A stretch of 64,000 bases of DNA from Citrus sinensis (GCF_022201045.2 NC_068563.1:5952001-6016000); one strand, 5' to 3'; counted from the stretch's first letter, positions 38,730-52,437 are shown. Made by a program: numbers and translations. The notes: generated by a model from the letters alone, not told the origin.

Positions 38730-39491
38730 GCTTTTGTTACAAGTTTTAAGGCATGTCATCACAGTTTCTTCTATAGAGCTGATGAGGCAATCCTTTAAAA
38801 TGTAGATCTACTTGCTACAAGTTTTGTGCAATTCTAGATTGAAAATTCTGGCTATCAAAAAAAGGAAAAAAAAAAAAGATTGAAAATTTTGTAGTCGTTG
38901 AATCCTACTGCCTTTCATAAGTTGAATTTTGCTATCAGTTGAGAAATTCATAGGACATTTGTAACTTATCAGATGTGGAATTAGGTCTCGTACAACTGTT
39001 TTTAGGTACACTGGTTTGTTTATCCATTCACCAGGTCTCTTCTAAATATTTGAAAGCAAACGCGGTCCCTTTTTGACCCAGATACATGAAGCAGAAATGC
39101 CCCGTTTTGCGACCCAGATTTTTCATTTTTTTGTTTGTTTCTTTAAAGTTTGATTGATACAAACTTAAAACTCTTTTCTGAAAATAAACCAATTTCTAAA
39201 ACTAATTAAAAAGATAACTCAAAACGCAACAAATCCTTCCAGCTTCTAGTATTTAATTAGTTATACGGCAAGAAATGCTATAATTGACAGCTTGATCGTC
39301 AACTTATCACAAACGGGGGCAGGTGGTATTTGCTGAGTGTGACTTTGATGCTATCAGTTTGTTACAAAATTACGCAGTACTTATCCATTACGACAAATAA
39401 GTAAGAAGATCAACATCACTATTAAGACTTGTATTGTTGGATCTAAGCACAATTTTAGAATGCATATTTCTTTTTCATGGGCTGCAAATTT
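38730..39491. other. 3' UTR of the RBM28-like gene and intergenic DNA
   Basis: Probable 3' UTR up to about 38.9 kb with an A-rich run near 38860. No other feature recognised. Confidence 0.4.
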
Positions 39492-39501
39492 ACGATAAGA
39501 T

Positions 39502-39832
39502 AGATTTTTTTTTTTAATAATGTTATATAGGACTGTTACTGATATTACATCAGATATTACAATTAATATTTACAAACAGACTCTACAATTGAGACCTTCG
39601 TCGTGGCATGTACTCCTCTGAAGCGCTGCTCAAATTTTTTAAACCCTCTCAAATATTCGAGGGTTGTCCACTTCACTCACATTTTGCGAGAGATAGACTG
39701 ACTCCACTCAATTATTTGATAATTGAGGGAGGATTGTAAATAACCTCCATAAATATTTTTATGGAGGCTCGAACCCTTGCACTCAACATTGTAAGTGCAA
39801 GAGCTCACCCACTGGACCAAAAGCCCATTGAT
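39502..39832 (-). mobile_element. Complete tRNA-derived SINE with poly(A) and target-site duplication
   Basis: On the minus strand the element begins GGGCTTTTGGTCCAGTGGG, an RNA polymerase III A box in a tRNA-like head. The B box GGGTTCGAGCC follows at 39776-39766, about 45 nt downstream, the normal spacing. The body contains CCCTCGAATATTTGAGAGGG, shared with the copy at 16.6 kb, and the 3' end is an A run (T run at 39504-39515 on the plus strand). The flanks hold the duplication ACGATAAGAT (39492-39501 and 39833-39842). It is therefore an essentially full-length, target-primed insertion in the RBM28/beta-galactosidase interval. Confidence 0.88.
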
Positions 39833-39842
39833 ACGATAAGAT

Positions 39843-41590
39843 GATTAATATCACGAAAGTGGATGAACCCATGTTGTATTTTTACATTTTCTGCTTGTTT
39901 AATTGGATGAGCATGCATTTAATACGGAGGTTAATGAATTTATTTTTATTAAAAAAAAGGCACTGTTTTTTTAATATAACAAATAACAATAAAAGGCCAC
40001 ATTAGTTGAAAAGAGAGCACATAATATATACATGTATCATATAACTTAATAGATTGTGACTCGTACTATAGTTTTAATTTATTTCTTTTTTTATCATATA
40101 ACTTATATAATACTTTCAAAAATTGTTTATGCATACCATAAAAAATAAAACTATCTATGATTTTATGCTTGTGAAGGTGTGGTTTATAATGAAAAAATTG
40201 AGTTAAGATAAATTATTTGGATCTTAGTTACAAATGTAATTGTCACATAAACTACGGTCATGAACGAAGGAGCTACGGCATTCAGAATGCCTTTTTTTTT
40301 TTTTTGGTGAATTGTACATGCATGTTGCAGATATATCGTTTCGTTGAATTTTTTTTAATACTTCAATTAATTCCTTTGTTCAATTCTTTTCACATTTCAC
40401 ATGCTGTGTAGATAATGATAGTTTCCTATCTTTTTCTCCGGCCAGCATCATACTCATTTTTAAAAGTTAAAAAATTAATTTTAGTATTTAGTAATTTTTT
40501 TTATAAAACTCAGAAAAAGGAATAATTTTTCAAAATTTAATTATTAGAATAAGTTTTATACTTACAATTTCGTACATATCCTGATATATATTATACAAAT
40601 TCGAAATTATCTTTATTCAATTAAGAAATAATATTAAGATGATTATTATCATAATCATAGATTATATTGAGATAACAAAGTAAAAAAATACAATAGGTAT
40701 CAATTATTTTATATACATGTCAAAAATATTATATACGCATAAATATATTAAATAAATTTTATTTAATGTTAACCCTATTTTGGTCATTTACATGCTTATA
40801 ACATTTTAAAAGTGAGAATTGCTAAATACATACAATTGTTTTTAAAACTCGCAGTATTTTTAAAAATAAATTTTATCAAACATTTAGTTAATTTTTTATA
40901 CAACTGATTATTTTTACAGCACAACTGACAACAACTCTATTAAAATCTTTAGGATTAATAAAATGGTCCTACATCCAATCACAATAAATTTCAATTACGC
41001 AAAACAATGACCACATAAAAAACCAGTACTTCTAATTCCTAGTTAGTTCAATTATTGAACAATAAAGGTCAAAAAGTTTGGGCATTTAATTTTTTCCCTC
41101 GATTAAACAGGATATGAAGCTTCCTATTCTCCAATTCAATCACCTTGATTGTTAAGTTGACTTTTGTTTGAAATTTGGTGCAGAATTGACAGCCCACATC
41201 GGTAGTTAAATTTTGATTTTATGGAAAAAATCGTCTTTCAAAACTCGGCATGTTTTGTAGAATGTGTTTACATATTCTCATGATTTATACTAACTGAGTT
41301 TATTTAAGTGAATTAGCCATGACTCATTAAATTATCATCACACAAATTAAATCTTTATCATCTGCAACGTAAAATTTATGACTTAAATTGATGGACATAT
41401 AATTAGAATTTGTTACAAGAGTTAGTTGAATTCATGTGTCAAAACTAAGACCAAACTGAAATTTTTTAAAATTGCTTTGTAAATTATATATATATATCGT
41501 CAATGTTGCCATGCATTTTAAATCAACACCATCTCTTTTATCACGCATAAATTAAGGGTATATAGTTAAAAACAGAATGGCTACTGCTTT
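39843..41590. other. Upstream region of the beta-galactosidase gene
   Basis: AT-rich sequence with no recognised gene or clear repeat; presumably the distal promoter of the gene starting at 41687. Confidence 0.4.
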
Positions 41591-41597
41591 GCTGCAG

Positions 41598-41604
41598 TAT
41601 AAAA
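41598..41604 (+). promoter_or_regulatory. TATA box of the beta-galactosidase gene
   Basis: TATAAAA lies 83 bp upstream of the ATG, preceded by CTGCAG and followed by a C/T-rich leader (TCTCTTCTTCTCACTTACGC). A transcription start around 41630 would fit. Confidence 0.65.
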
Positions 41605-41686
41605 CCCACACTGCAACCTCTCTTCTTCTCACTTACGCTCACTTTCTTTTTCCACAACACTTCACATTGTCTGGTTACCTTAAAAA

Positions 41687-44600
41687 ATGGCAGCTAGCTC
41701 CGGTTCCAAGTCAATTTTCATGTCCATTGTCCTGTCCCTATGTCTCCATTTGACACTCAGCAGTGTTACTTATGACAGCAAGGCTCTTATCATTAATGGG
41801 CAGAGAAGAATTCTCTTCTCTGGCTCCATTCACTATCCAAGAAGCTCACATGAGGTTAAAACTCAAACCATTTTCTCTCACTTTCCCTTTTAATATTTTC
41901 CGAGAAAATGTGCTTACAAACGAAACAATGTATGTGATTATGAACGCATAATGCAGATGTGGGAAGGCCTCATACAGAAAGCAAAAGATGGTGGGTTAGA
42001 TGTTATTGACACTTACGTGTTTTGGAATGTCCACGAGCCTTCTCCTGGCAATGTACTTTTCTCTTTAAAGCTCAGTTTGTATACTTCCACTCTGTTTTTC
42101 CCCTAATATTTATTGCATACTCTTGTACTTTCTGCCATTTTTGTTACTCTTTTGTTGTCATATTCTTATGATATTTAGTCAATTTGTTTTGTGAATTTTA
42201 GTATAATTTTGAGGGGAGATACGATTTGGTTCGGTTCATCAAGTTGGTGCAGAAAGCCGGGTTGTATGTGCATCTTCGAATTGGACCATACATATGTGCA
42301 GAGTGGAATTTTGGGTGATGACTTTTTCTTTTTCATTACAAATAATGGTTTATCTTTGATACATTTATTTTCTTAAAATTCATCACTTATGTTCTTTCTT
42401 TCAGTGGGTTTCCTGTTTGGTTGAAGTTTGTCCAAGGCATCAGCTTTAGAACTGATAATAAGCCTTTCAAGGTTTGCATGTAACAAAGATAATTGATAAA
42501 AAAAAGAAAAGAAACGAATGTTTGTTTGTTTGTTTAGTATCTTACAGGCTTTGTTTTGTAGCATGCAATGCAAAATTTCACCCAAAAGATTGTCCAGATG
42601 ATGAAGGATGAAAAGTTATTTAAGTCTCAAGGTGGACCAATAATCCTCTCTCAGGTAAATTTAAGGCTATTAAGGAAGCAATAGGCTAAAATACTGCTAT
42701 ATTTCATGTTCATTCTACATATATTTGATTGTTTCATATATTGTGTGTAGATTGAGAATGAATATGAACCCGAAAGAGAAGAATTTGGAAGTGCAGGTGA
42801 GGCTTATATGAAATGGGCAGCTGAGATGGCTGTTGAGTTAAATACTGAAGTCCCATGGGTTATGTGCAAAGAGGAAGATGCCCCAGATCCTGTGGTAAGC
42901 AGATTGTTTCACCAAGTTGTTTGATTTTTTATTTTTTGATCTTAGTCTTAATTTAGGTTTATAAATGATCAATGGGAAAATTTAATTCATCTTCTTCTAA
43001 ATCATGGTGACAGATAAACACATGCAATGGCTTTTACTGTCACTCTTTCTCTCCAAACAAACCTTCTAAACCGAAAATGTGGACCGAGGCTTGGACTGGC
43101 TGGTAAATTTCATGCACATCATTTATCTATAATTTCATTTTTTCTTTTTTTGTGATTTTGAAGTAAAATTTACTCGCCCTTTGCATCTTTTTGTAGGTTC
43201 TCAGATTTTGGTGGCCAAAATTACCAAAGGCCAGTTGAAGATTTAGCATTTGCTGTTGCTCGATTCATCCAAAAGGGCGGCTCTTTTGTTAATTACTACA
43301 TGGTCAGTCAAAATCAAATTTCTTATTGCATTTGATACTGAGTTATAGCAGTAAAATCGTAAAAAAGATGTACATTTGCATTTGCTGGGCATAAATACTT
43401 TGATTGTCAAAGCAGAAAGAGATAGCTCCCTTTATACTTTACTTGATTCCCCAGAAAGCAAAAGGAATGTATGTAATTGTGTGAACTTTGCATCTGATAA
43501 TGGTTAAAGATGTACTGACAAATGTAAAACCAAATTTCCATTTCTTCCTTTCATTTTTTGTACGACTGCTACGAAAAAGAAAAAGAAAAACAATTATTCC
43601 TTTCAATCATTAACTTTCAGTAGACTTGCCACAAAGATGATTGGTGTCATATATTTTCATCACTAACTGTAGGATCAGCTTTTAACTTCCCATAAACTTC
43701 ACAAGATGATTCCTGCTGTATAATGTAAATGTGAAGTTGTTTTACAGTATCATGGAGGAACAAACTTCGGAAGAACTGCCGGAGGCCCTTTCATTACTAC
43801 AAGCTATGACTATGATGCTCCAATTGATGAATATGGTCAGAGCCTTTGAGCCCCTTTATTTTTTCAGTACTGCACAATTCTTATTCATAAATAAGTAAAT
43901 TTCTTGGACTTGCTACTCATATCAGCACTTTGACAATATCGTAGGCTTGATCAGAGAACCAAAATATGGTCATTTAAAGGAGCTCCATAAGGCTATTAAA
44001 TTATGTGAAAACGCTTTGCTCACTGCTAATTCCACTGTCACATCCTTGGGGAATTATGAAGAGGTTTGTCTCTTGTCCATACAAAAGTGTGTGCAACAAG
44101 CAACTTCAAATTAGAAAAAAGAGTTTGTTTTATAAGTAGCTTCACTGTGGATGTAATTGACGCATTATAAGCTATTTTCAGGCACATGTATTCTCTTCCG
44201 AATCTTGGCAGTGTGCAGCATTTTTATCAAACTACCATACAGAGTCAGCTGCGAGGGTGACCTTTAATAATAGGCAGTATAACCTACCACCTTGGTCTAT
44301 CAGCATCCTTCCCGATTGCAAAAACATTATCTTCAACACCGCCAATGTAAGTACATTGAACAACTACCAACAATGAATGCTAAGAAAGCTCAAGTTATTA
44401 AAAAATTCCACATGCAATTTCTTATTAAACACGCACTAGGAAGAATAATTTGAAATTTCTTTGTTGCAGGTGAGAGGTCAAAGGTCCCATGTTCAAATGT
44501 TGCGCACAAATGTTACTTTTCACTCATGGGAGACATTCAATGAGGATGTATTTTCACTTGAAGATGATTCAACAATCACAACAGTTGGTCTCTTGGAGCA

Positions 44601-46144
44601 GTTGAATGTCACGAGAGATACCAGCGACTATCTGTGGTGCTCAACTAGGTAAAGATAGAGTTAATATGTTTCAATCAAAACATTGTTTACATGTTTTAAA
44701 CAAAATGATGTTTCCAGTGTGAACATAAGTTCATCCGACTCATTTTTACATGGAGGTGAGCGTCCCACGCTCAGCGTGCAATCAAGAGGACATGCCCTGC
44801 ATGTGTTTGTAAATGGACAGCTCACAGGTTTTCTTCCCATAGCAAATGCAACTGGATTATTCAGTGCTTTATTGCCTGTGTTCGGATGATGATACACAGT
44901 CTTGCTCTAATGATTAGGCTCTGCCTCTGGGACTCGAACATACAAAAGATTCACTTTTAGAGGAAATGTTAACCTTAATGCTGGAGTCAATACAATTTCA
45001 CTTCTCAGTATAGCAGTTGGATTGCCGGTTAGTACCATGATCATCAGTTTAAATGAAGATACATTCTTATTATCTAAATGCAAATGCAGCCTATTTTTGT
45101 GCTGGCAGTGTTTTTTTAGGACCTAAGCTTTGGCTGTAGTCCCATTCAATCAGATACTTCTAACATTTTAAATTAATTAAACTCTGAAATATCTGCTGTT
45201 TGTTGTTCAAGAACAACGGTCCACATTTCGAGTCATATAAAACTGGAGTCCTCGGACCGGTTGTTTTACATGGAATAGATGAGGGAAAGAGGGACTTGTC
45301 CTGGCATAAATGGTCATACAAGGTTTGCAAATCTTCCATCTTTACTCATGATTTATCATTTATTCAATCATTCTTGTTCTTAGAAATGCTCCTTTTTTGT
45401 GCACAGATTGGTCTTCAAGGAGAAGCAATGGTAACTGGTTTAGGTTCTCAAAGTTCCAATCTAGTTGTGAGTTGGGTACCATCTTCCTTAGAGCACAAGA
45501 AACAGCAACCATTGACATGGTATAAGGTAGGGGACCAACCTAAGTTCCATCTTACAAGTTTTCCTATTATTAGTAAACACATCATTTGTGATATTAATGA
45601 CATTTGTAAGTCACGCAATATATCTTGTTGCAAGGATAACATCGCATGTTACTAGAACTTGTTTTTCTAGCCAAGCATGACATCTTCTCTGATAATAAAA
45701 CTCGAGATCTTGATGCACACTGATGATGTTGCAGGCCTATTTTGATGCACCAGAAGGAGATGAGCCCTTAGCAATGGACATGAGTAGCATGAACAAAGGC
45801 CAAGTATTAATCAATGGGCAAAATATTGGAAGATATTGGACTGCTATTGCCAATGGCGCATGCCGTAATTGCAACTACACTGGTACTTATAGACCTACAA
45901 ATTGCGGATTTGATTGTGGCAAACCCTCTCAACAATGGTACAAAAATCTTAAAACAAAATTTTCAAATTTCAATTGAACATTTAATTGTGTGTTTGCTAA
46001 CAGCTTCTCTAATGTTATATTCTCAGGTACCATGTTCCCAGATCTTGGTTGAAGCCAAGACAGAATCTATTGATAGTCTTTGAGGAAATTAGTGGGGATG
46101 CATCAAAGATTTCTTTGGTAAAACGTTTGGTGACAAGAAAATAA
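41687..46144 (+). CDS. Secreted beta-galactosidase, GH35
   Basis: Eighteen exons: 41687-41854, 41957-42052, 42202-42314, 42405-42471, 42562-42654, 42751-42894, 43014-43102, 43197-43302, 43748-43835, 43945-44063, 44182-44346, 44470-44648, 44718-44827, 44918-45027, 45212-45322, 45407-45526, 45735-45937, 46027-46144; 732 residues. A signal peptide (about 1-25) precedes [13 protein letters not shown]. The GH35 signature [13 protein letters not shown] holds the acid/base Glu183; the nucleophile is Glu252 in MWTEAWTGW. Other hallmarks: [68 protein letters not shown], and carboxy-terminal galactose-binding folds with [11 protein letters not shown] and [10 protein letters not shown]. It ends without the SUEL-type lectin domain. 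It should trim beta-galactosyl side chains of cell-wall polymers in the apoplast. Closest by memory to the BGAL1/BGAL3 group. Oddities: IENEYE instead of IENEYG, and DYLWC instead of DYLWY. Confidence 0.94.
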
Positions 46145-49100
46145 TGTTAAGCCATTATTTCAAATGCAGCTTCTTGGTCAAAAACCTTAAATTAAGCAAA
46201 AGCAAACGAGGTTTTATGGTCTTTTCCCGGGGGGTAAAAAAAAATTTATCATGATGTGACAAGTGCTTCTCTTAACCGAAAAGGAACTTTTGTTGGACTC
46301 ATTGCCCTTTTTCACAACTATTTATGGGCACCAAATTCTTTATTTTGAATTGTGAGGTTGAAATTATAGTTTATGTAAAATTATTTATGGCTAGTACTTT
46401 TCTGCAGCTAATGCCCATTTTAGGGTTATCCAATTGCAATTTCTTTTTACCTAAGTATTTCCTGCAAGGTAAGGTTGGAATATAAGGACCAAGAATGCAT
46501 AGCCCACTGCTTTATATATATATTGGTAAAAACTACATGAAGTCGAAAACTGCCTAGTGAAAAAATTATTAAATTTTATAATAACCTGTTAAATCTATTA
46601 GGCTATGAGAAATTGAATCACAGGACTACAGTATGATAGCAAATTTTTATTGATTTTTTCTAATATTTTGATGGTACCGAGGGTACGGATAGGTACCTTC
46701 AAGTTACATAGTTGGATCGTTGAATTATTGTAATTTAAAACTCTTCTAAAATATAAAACTCGGTGAATGATTATATTTTGAGAAAATTATCAATCATATA
46801 CTTTAAGTTTATCATGTTATATAAAATATTATAAAAATATTTTATTTTAAATTTTTTCTATCATAAGTTTACAATTTGTATTAACTATCTACTAAACTCT
46901 CATTTATAGTTAATGACATCACAAGGGTAATTAGACATTAAACATACTAAATATAAAATTAAATCATAGTTTAAAATATATAAATAAAAAATTATTTTTT
47001 AAACGAATATTCAATTAAATACACATACAAACTCTATTTTTTCTTATTTAAAAAAATTCTAATTACTCTTCCCAATTTATCTTTACAAACTTAAATAATC
47101 AAAATAGATCCAAAAAATTACTCTAAACCCTAATTCATAAACACCAATCAACCAAATCCTTAAATTCAATTTCATAACTAGAAAAGTAAATTTTTTATTT
47201 AATTATTTATGGTGGAAAGTAAAAAATACCATAGAATTCAAGGTTATAATAGTAATTTTATTTAAATTCTGTTAAATATTCTAATGTTATTACAAATGCT
47301 TTATTAGACTTTTGATAAAAATTATAAACTTGTGATGAAAATCAAACAAATTAAAAATTTTGAAGTACTTTTTTTTTTAATAATAGGGTGAACTTAATGT
47401 ATATGGTTGATAATTTTTCTAAATGTTTTATGTTATGAGTTTTAAGAGCCAAATAATCAATTTACTATAATTCTGAACATTTTTTAGTGAAAACTAATGA
47501 TTTAGTGGATTAACCATACGAATTATAAATTTACGGTGGAAACACAGATAACTTAAAAAGTTTCATACTAATTTTTTATGACGGTAATTTAAGAGAGGAT
47601 GCTATTTCCGTTATAATTAATTAAAAAAATAGTTCAAAAAATAAAAGAAATGAAAGCGGGTAAATTGATTCAGAGTCTACATGAGTGAGAAAATTGGAGA
47701 ACAAATTGGGACTTGGCAGCCGCAGGGAATAGATCCGACGGTCATTAGCGCTCCCGACCAAACTATAGCTCCAAAAGTCAGGGTTGGGCCCCATTGATTA
47801 CGCTGACGTAATAAATGAGGTATCACAGAAATGACAGGATGCTTTATTCGCCCCTTGACGTGACGAAAACTACGTTCCTTTTTATCAAACAATAGTGTGC
47901 TTCCTTTAAAGTTAAACTTAAATTTTTTTAACATTAGTTTTTTAATCTAATATTAATTAATTTTTGGTTACGAAAAAAAAGTCAGAAAATACTTTAATTT
48001 CTTAATAAAAAATCTATATACATAATTTTGTATAAATAATATCATCATAGTATACCGTCATATAACATGTTATTTTTTTTCTTTTCAAATTGAGAATTTA
48101 CTAACATCAAAAAGTAATAGAAAGATTGGAACAATAATTTTCGTTTATTTATTTTTTAAACTAAAATTTTATTTATTTGAACGAACAAACAATTTTTAAA
48201 AAAATCTCAAATAAACTAAGTTCAAATTATATCGGATTGTGGTTGTGGGCAGCTGCTAAGCTACTTTAATCTAAAAAAATAAAAAGAAAATGATACTATG
48301 ATGTAACTTAATGGTGCTAGCAAGGACTTGTAATATCGACGCATACGTGGCAACGCCAGAAAGCAGCACGTGAGTTTTGTAAAAATAAATCTGGTCACAT
48401 AGAAGTCCAGAAACAGAGTCGAACTCTCTCGTTCTGTTCCACAACTTTAATGGAAAAATTTCATCGGCTTCAGCTTAACTTTTCAATCCATTACAGCTAC
48501 GTAGACGCTGACGTGGATTCTCGTCGATCCCTACTTTTCAATCGTCATAAATCCCCCTCAGCTGCTCTATAATTTCAATCCTACCCTCGGCGTCCACGTT
48601 TCAACCATTTTAGTTTCAGTTCTCACAGTCGATCAAGGCTGATTGGACATCCGCGCGGTTTTTAATCCTACAACGCGAAACAGCAAATCAATTGACCATT
48701 AAACAGCTAAGGACGCGTTTGGATGGGAATTTCTTGTTGGAAATATCAAATAAATTTATAATGTATTAATTAATGAGACGCATGTAAACTATAAGAAATA
48801 TATATTCAAAATTATCTAAGCACATTTTTTTATTATTAAAATGTATTATTTTGGTTCCTTTTATTAAACTAAACTCCTTTCTGCTTTTAAAGGTTGATAG
48901 ATTTTAATTTTAAATAATTAAAAAGTATATTTTAATTTTCTTTTTTCAAAGACTAAATTAATTTTTAATTTTTAATTCTCTTTCAAATACGTAGTGACCA
49001 ATTAAATAAAATTATTTGAAAACTATTCGGCTAAACTCTAGAACCAAATATTTAAGAAAGTATGTATTCTATATTTTTTTAAACATTCAATGTATGACAC

Positions 49101-49290
49101 ATGGCAATACTATAAAATTATCATTTTTACAAAAAAAAAAAAAAAAACCTTTTTCAGGGTGGCCAAACAAAGCCTTAGAAGAAGATAAAAACAGGGAGTT
49201 AAATTTGTATCACAATCTGTGTAGTTTCTTTTGGTCATGACTTTTGTGTATTCTGGTTCAGTGGTGTAGTAGCTGTTCTCTTCAACCTCA
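46145..49290. other. Intergenic between beta-galactosidase and SHL; no gene recognised
   Basis: Starts with the beta-galactosidase 3' UTR, then AT-rich DNA. The part 48300-48690 is GC-richer, with ACGTGG/CACGTG boxes (CATACGTGGCAA, GCAGCACGTGAG, GACGCTGACGTGG), and may be distal promoter of SHL. From about 48708 (CTAAGGACGCGTTTGG) to about 49180 (CCAAACAAAGCCTTAG) the ends resemble worn terminal inverted repeats of a MITE; no target duplication could be confirmed. An A run sits at 49131-49147. Confidence 0.4.
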
Positions 49291-52200
49291 ATGGCCAAAC
49301 CCAAAGCTCCAAGGCGGACTCTCGAGTCTTATACAGTCAAATCCATCAGCAAAACTATTAAACGTAAGTTAAACACACACACACTCAACTAAAATTAGAA
49401 TTAATTTTAATTTTCATTTTATATAATTGAATTATTGGTTTACCGAAGACGTATTTTATTATTTTCAGCCGGCGACTGCGTTTTAATGCGTCCATCGGAA
49501 CCTTCGAAGCCGTCCTACGTGGCGAAGATCGAGCGGATCGAATCCGACGCGCGTGGAGCCAACGTCAAGGTGCACGTCCGCTGGTACTACCGGCCGGAGG
49601 AGTCGATCGGCGGCCGCCGTCAGTTCCACGGCTCCAAGGAGGTGTTCCTCTCCGATCACCACGACATTCAGAGTGCCGACACAATCGAAGGCAAGTGTAC
49701 GGTCCACAGTTTCAAGAGCTATACCAAACTTGACGCCGTCGGAAACGATGACTTCTTCTGTCGTTTCGAGTATAATTCCTCCTCTGGAGCTTTCAATCCT
49801 GATCGCGTCGCTGTGTACGTAGCCATTTTTTTTTGAATTTTTTATCTTTTAATTTGTTAATTCTGTGACGATTAGTTTCGTTGTGTTTATTTCTTTTTTG
49901 TGCAGCTAAAAGAAACTTATCATTTGTTAGAATATTCAATTGTGAAAGCTAGGAATACAATTGGAGTTTCAAGATACAAATTGAATAGAATTTAGTAGAA
50001 AACAGCCAATATTGTATTTTGAACTTTTTCCTGGGAATTTATCTGAAAAATGTTTTTACTTTATCATGAGAATTTTGTATTCTTCTTTTTTCGAGAACAA
50101 AGAGGTGTATCCGAGTTTGGTTACCTCAATTTTAAGTGTGCGGTTTTGGGTTAATTTTGTGTTAGTTACTGTAAGTTCTTCTTCTTCTTCTTCTTATTAT
50201 TATTTCTCTTTTTGTTTGGCAGGTATTGCAAATGCGAAATGCCTTATAATCCTGACGATCTAATGGTTCAGTGTGAAGGATGCAGTGATTGGTAAGTTGT
50301 TGTGTTTTGTGAAGTTAACTAGCCCTCTTGCCCTTTTGCGTGTTCTTCATCCATTACGGTGTACACAAAATTTGATATTTTAAAACAATTTCTCTCGTGA
50401 ATAATTGAAGGTTTTGATTATTACACAAATGGATTTCTGTTTTTCATGTTTTCTACCTTTCAACTTTCTGCTGCTTGATTTTGTATTTGTTAGAAACTTA
50501 TTTTAGGATGCTGATGACTACTTGCCACACCAAAATCAGTTTTTTTTTTTTTTTTTTTTTTAAGTTGGTCTGGATATGTCGAGAAAGTCTAGGAATATTT
50601 TCCAAATTTTGCTTATTGTTCATTGTATTCTGTCTGGTTATATCCTGAAATGAAGGGTTCAGCAAATTGGAGGAGAGAGTTGGGCTTCAACTATTCACTT
50701 GTGAAGACCTCTAGGTTCTCATGTATTTTGTCATTAGCTTGTGTTTAAATAGAAGTACAAATAATCCTGGAACTTTAACTTCTTACTATGTTTGAAGTCT
50801 ACTTTTTAACTCTTCTCTGTCTGTATTCATTTCTCAGACATTAGAACGAACTATCTGCAGAACGATTGCTCCCAAAAAGAAAAAAGAATAAAATAATTGT
50901 CATTTCTTTTATAAATGGTGTTGTTTAATAGTCTTAATAAGATGCAGTTTGCTTGATTATTAAATTTAATTAGCTGCTGTGTAAAAACTTTGCAGATGAA
51001 AATATACTGAAGCCTGCACATATCAATATGGCAGGTCATAAATGGAAAGTCCAACTGCAGTATCTATGGAGATTAGTGATTGTTTGGAAAGTGGAAAGGC
51101 CCTACAGATCAATTTGAAGCTATATATAAAACAATTGAACCCTTTCTTTAGTGTCTGTCATGATTGTTGCAACTTAGGAGCAAATCTGAAAAGTAGAAAG
51201 GATTTTAGCAATATGACCCTAGCGCCTGATGATGAACTGATTGATTCACCATACTCAGCTCTTTGACTTCATTTAGTAAGTGCAAAAGTTATATATGTAG
51301 GACTGTCTCTGGAGAACACCTCGTGGGATCTAGGTTTAGTGGACCAGAACTGAATAGTGAATACTAGCATGTATGTTTTTTGAGTTACTTTAGAAATACA
51401 CACATAAGAATGAGCGGTTATATAGCCAACTCCTTCCATCTTCCTGTTCTTTTTCCTTCATATAGCCAACACCTCCCATCTTCCTGTTGTTCTTTTTCCT
51501 TCATAGAGCCAACACCTCCCATCTTCCTGTTTTTCTTTTTCCTTCACTTTCTCTGGTTTATTGTGTTTAATTAAGAAAACTCACATTAGGTATCCTATTC
51601 ACACTTCTGCTTCTGCACCTTATTTAAATATGATTACTGAGAAAACCCAGATTTCACTATGTCGTTCATGAAGAAAGCTTCTGTTCTTAGTCTCCGACTG
51701 CAAAAGAAATTGCAGAATTAAGAAATTAGAGTAGGTATTTGTTCGTTAGATTGGGGCTTAATGTTGTTTTTTGGTATTTGCTTGAGCATGGCTGCAAAAT
51801 TTAGCAATGGTCACAAGGCAGAAGGGTCATATATCTTACATGAAAGTGATTCGAATTTATGTCTATAGTATGTGGTGGTTGCTTTTACCGAATGGTATCA
51901 GACATCGGACACATCCAATTATAGAGCAGATATTTTTTATTAGACTTTAAACCGATACGGTCTTCAAGATGCTACTTGTGATTCAGGTTTCATCCTAATT
52001 GTATAAACATGACTGCTGAGGAAGCTAAAAGACTTGATCACTTCTTCTGTGAAAGTTGTTCAACTGAAGGTCAAAAGAAGTTGCAAAATTCTCAAGCGAA
52101 TGGCAGGCACTCAGATGCAAAGGTATTCTAATAAATTGATTGTAGTACATGGCTATATGTGAACCCATGGCTATATGTGAACCTATGGTTTGTCTGTTTC

Positions 52201-52437
52201 ATTCATGTTTATTTGTTTTTTGAGCTCCTATCAGAGTTGTTCATAAATGCTGACTAATTTATGTAAATATGGTGTCATTTAATAATGATAAATGTAAGGA
52301 ATACAATGTCAAGCTCATTAAATGAACTACTGGATTCAGACAACACTTGTATTCTATGACAAGGTAAAGTAGTGTATTGCTAACATGCATGTTTGTTGAT
52401 GGTGTTTCAGGTGGAAACAAAACGACGCCGCAGGTGA
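49291..52437 (+). CDS. SHL: BAH-PHD chromatin reader, SHORT LIFE (SHL) type
   Basis: Five exons: 49291-49363, 49469-49814, 50223-50291, 51987-52122, 52411-52437; 216 residues. The BAH domain spans about 25-140 with [39 protein letters not shown] and [13 protein letters not shown]. The PHD finger spans 141-187, with zinc ligands Cys142, Cys144, Cys157, Cys160, His165, Cys168, Cys184 and Cys187. In Arabidopsis SHL and its relative EBS bind H3K27me3 through BAH and H3K4me through PHD and repress flowering. The amino terminus ([11 protein letters not shown]) and [19 protein letters not shown] favour SHL over EBS; the short basic end (KVETKRRRR) resembles EBS. Intron 3 is long (about 1.7 kb). Confidence 0.94.
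51421..51546 (+). repeat. Three tandem 40-43 bp units in an SHL intron
   Basis: Units begin at 51421, 51461 and 51504. Each reads TA(T/G)AGCCAACWCCTYCCATC followed by TTCCTGTT and a T/C-rich end TCTTTTTCCTTCA. The pyrimidine-rich units lie well inside the third intron, far from the acceptor at 51986. Confidence 0.75.

Noticed and set aside
44828..44917. Apparent premature stop in the beta-galactosidase after VNGQLTGF
   Set aside because: The stop lies in an intron: CACAG|GTTTTC (donor 44828) joins GATTAG|GCTCTG (acceptor 44917) and restores [14 protein letters not shown] in phase.
47677..47934. 85-codon minus-strand open frame in the beta-galactosidase/SHL interval
   Set aside because: No recognisable domain, no splice partner and no neighbouring exon; probably chance.
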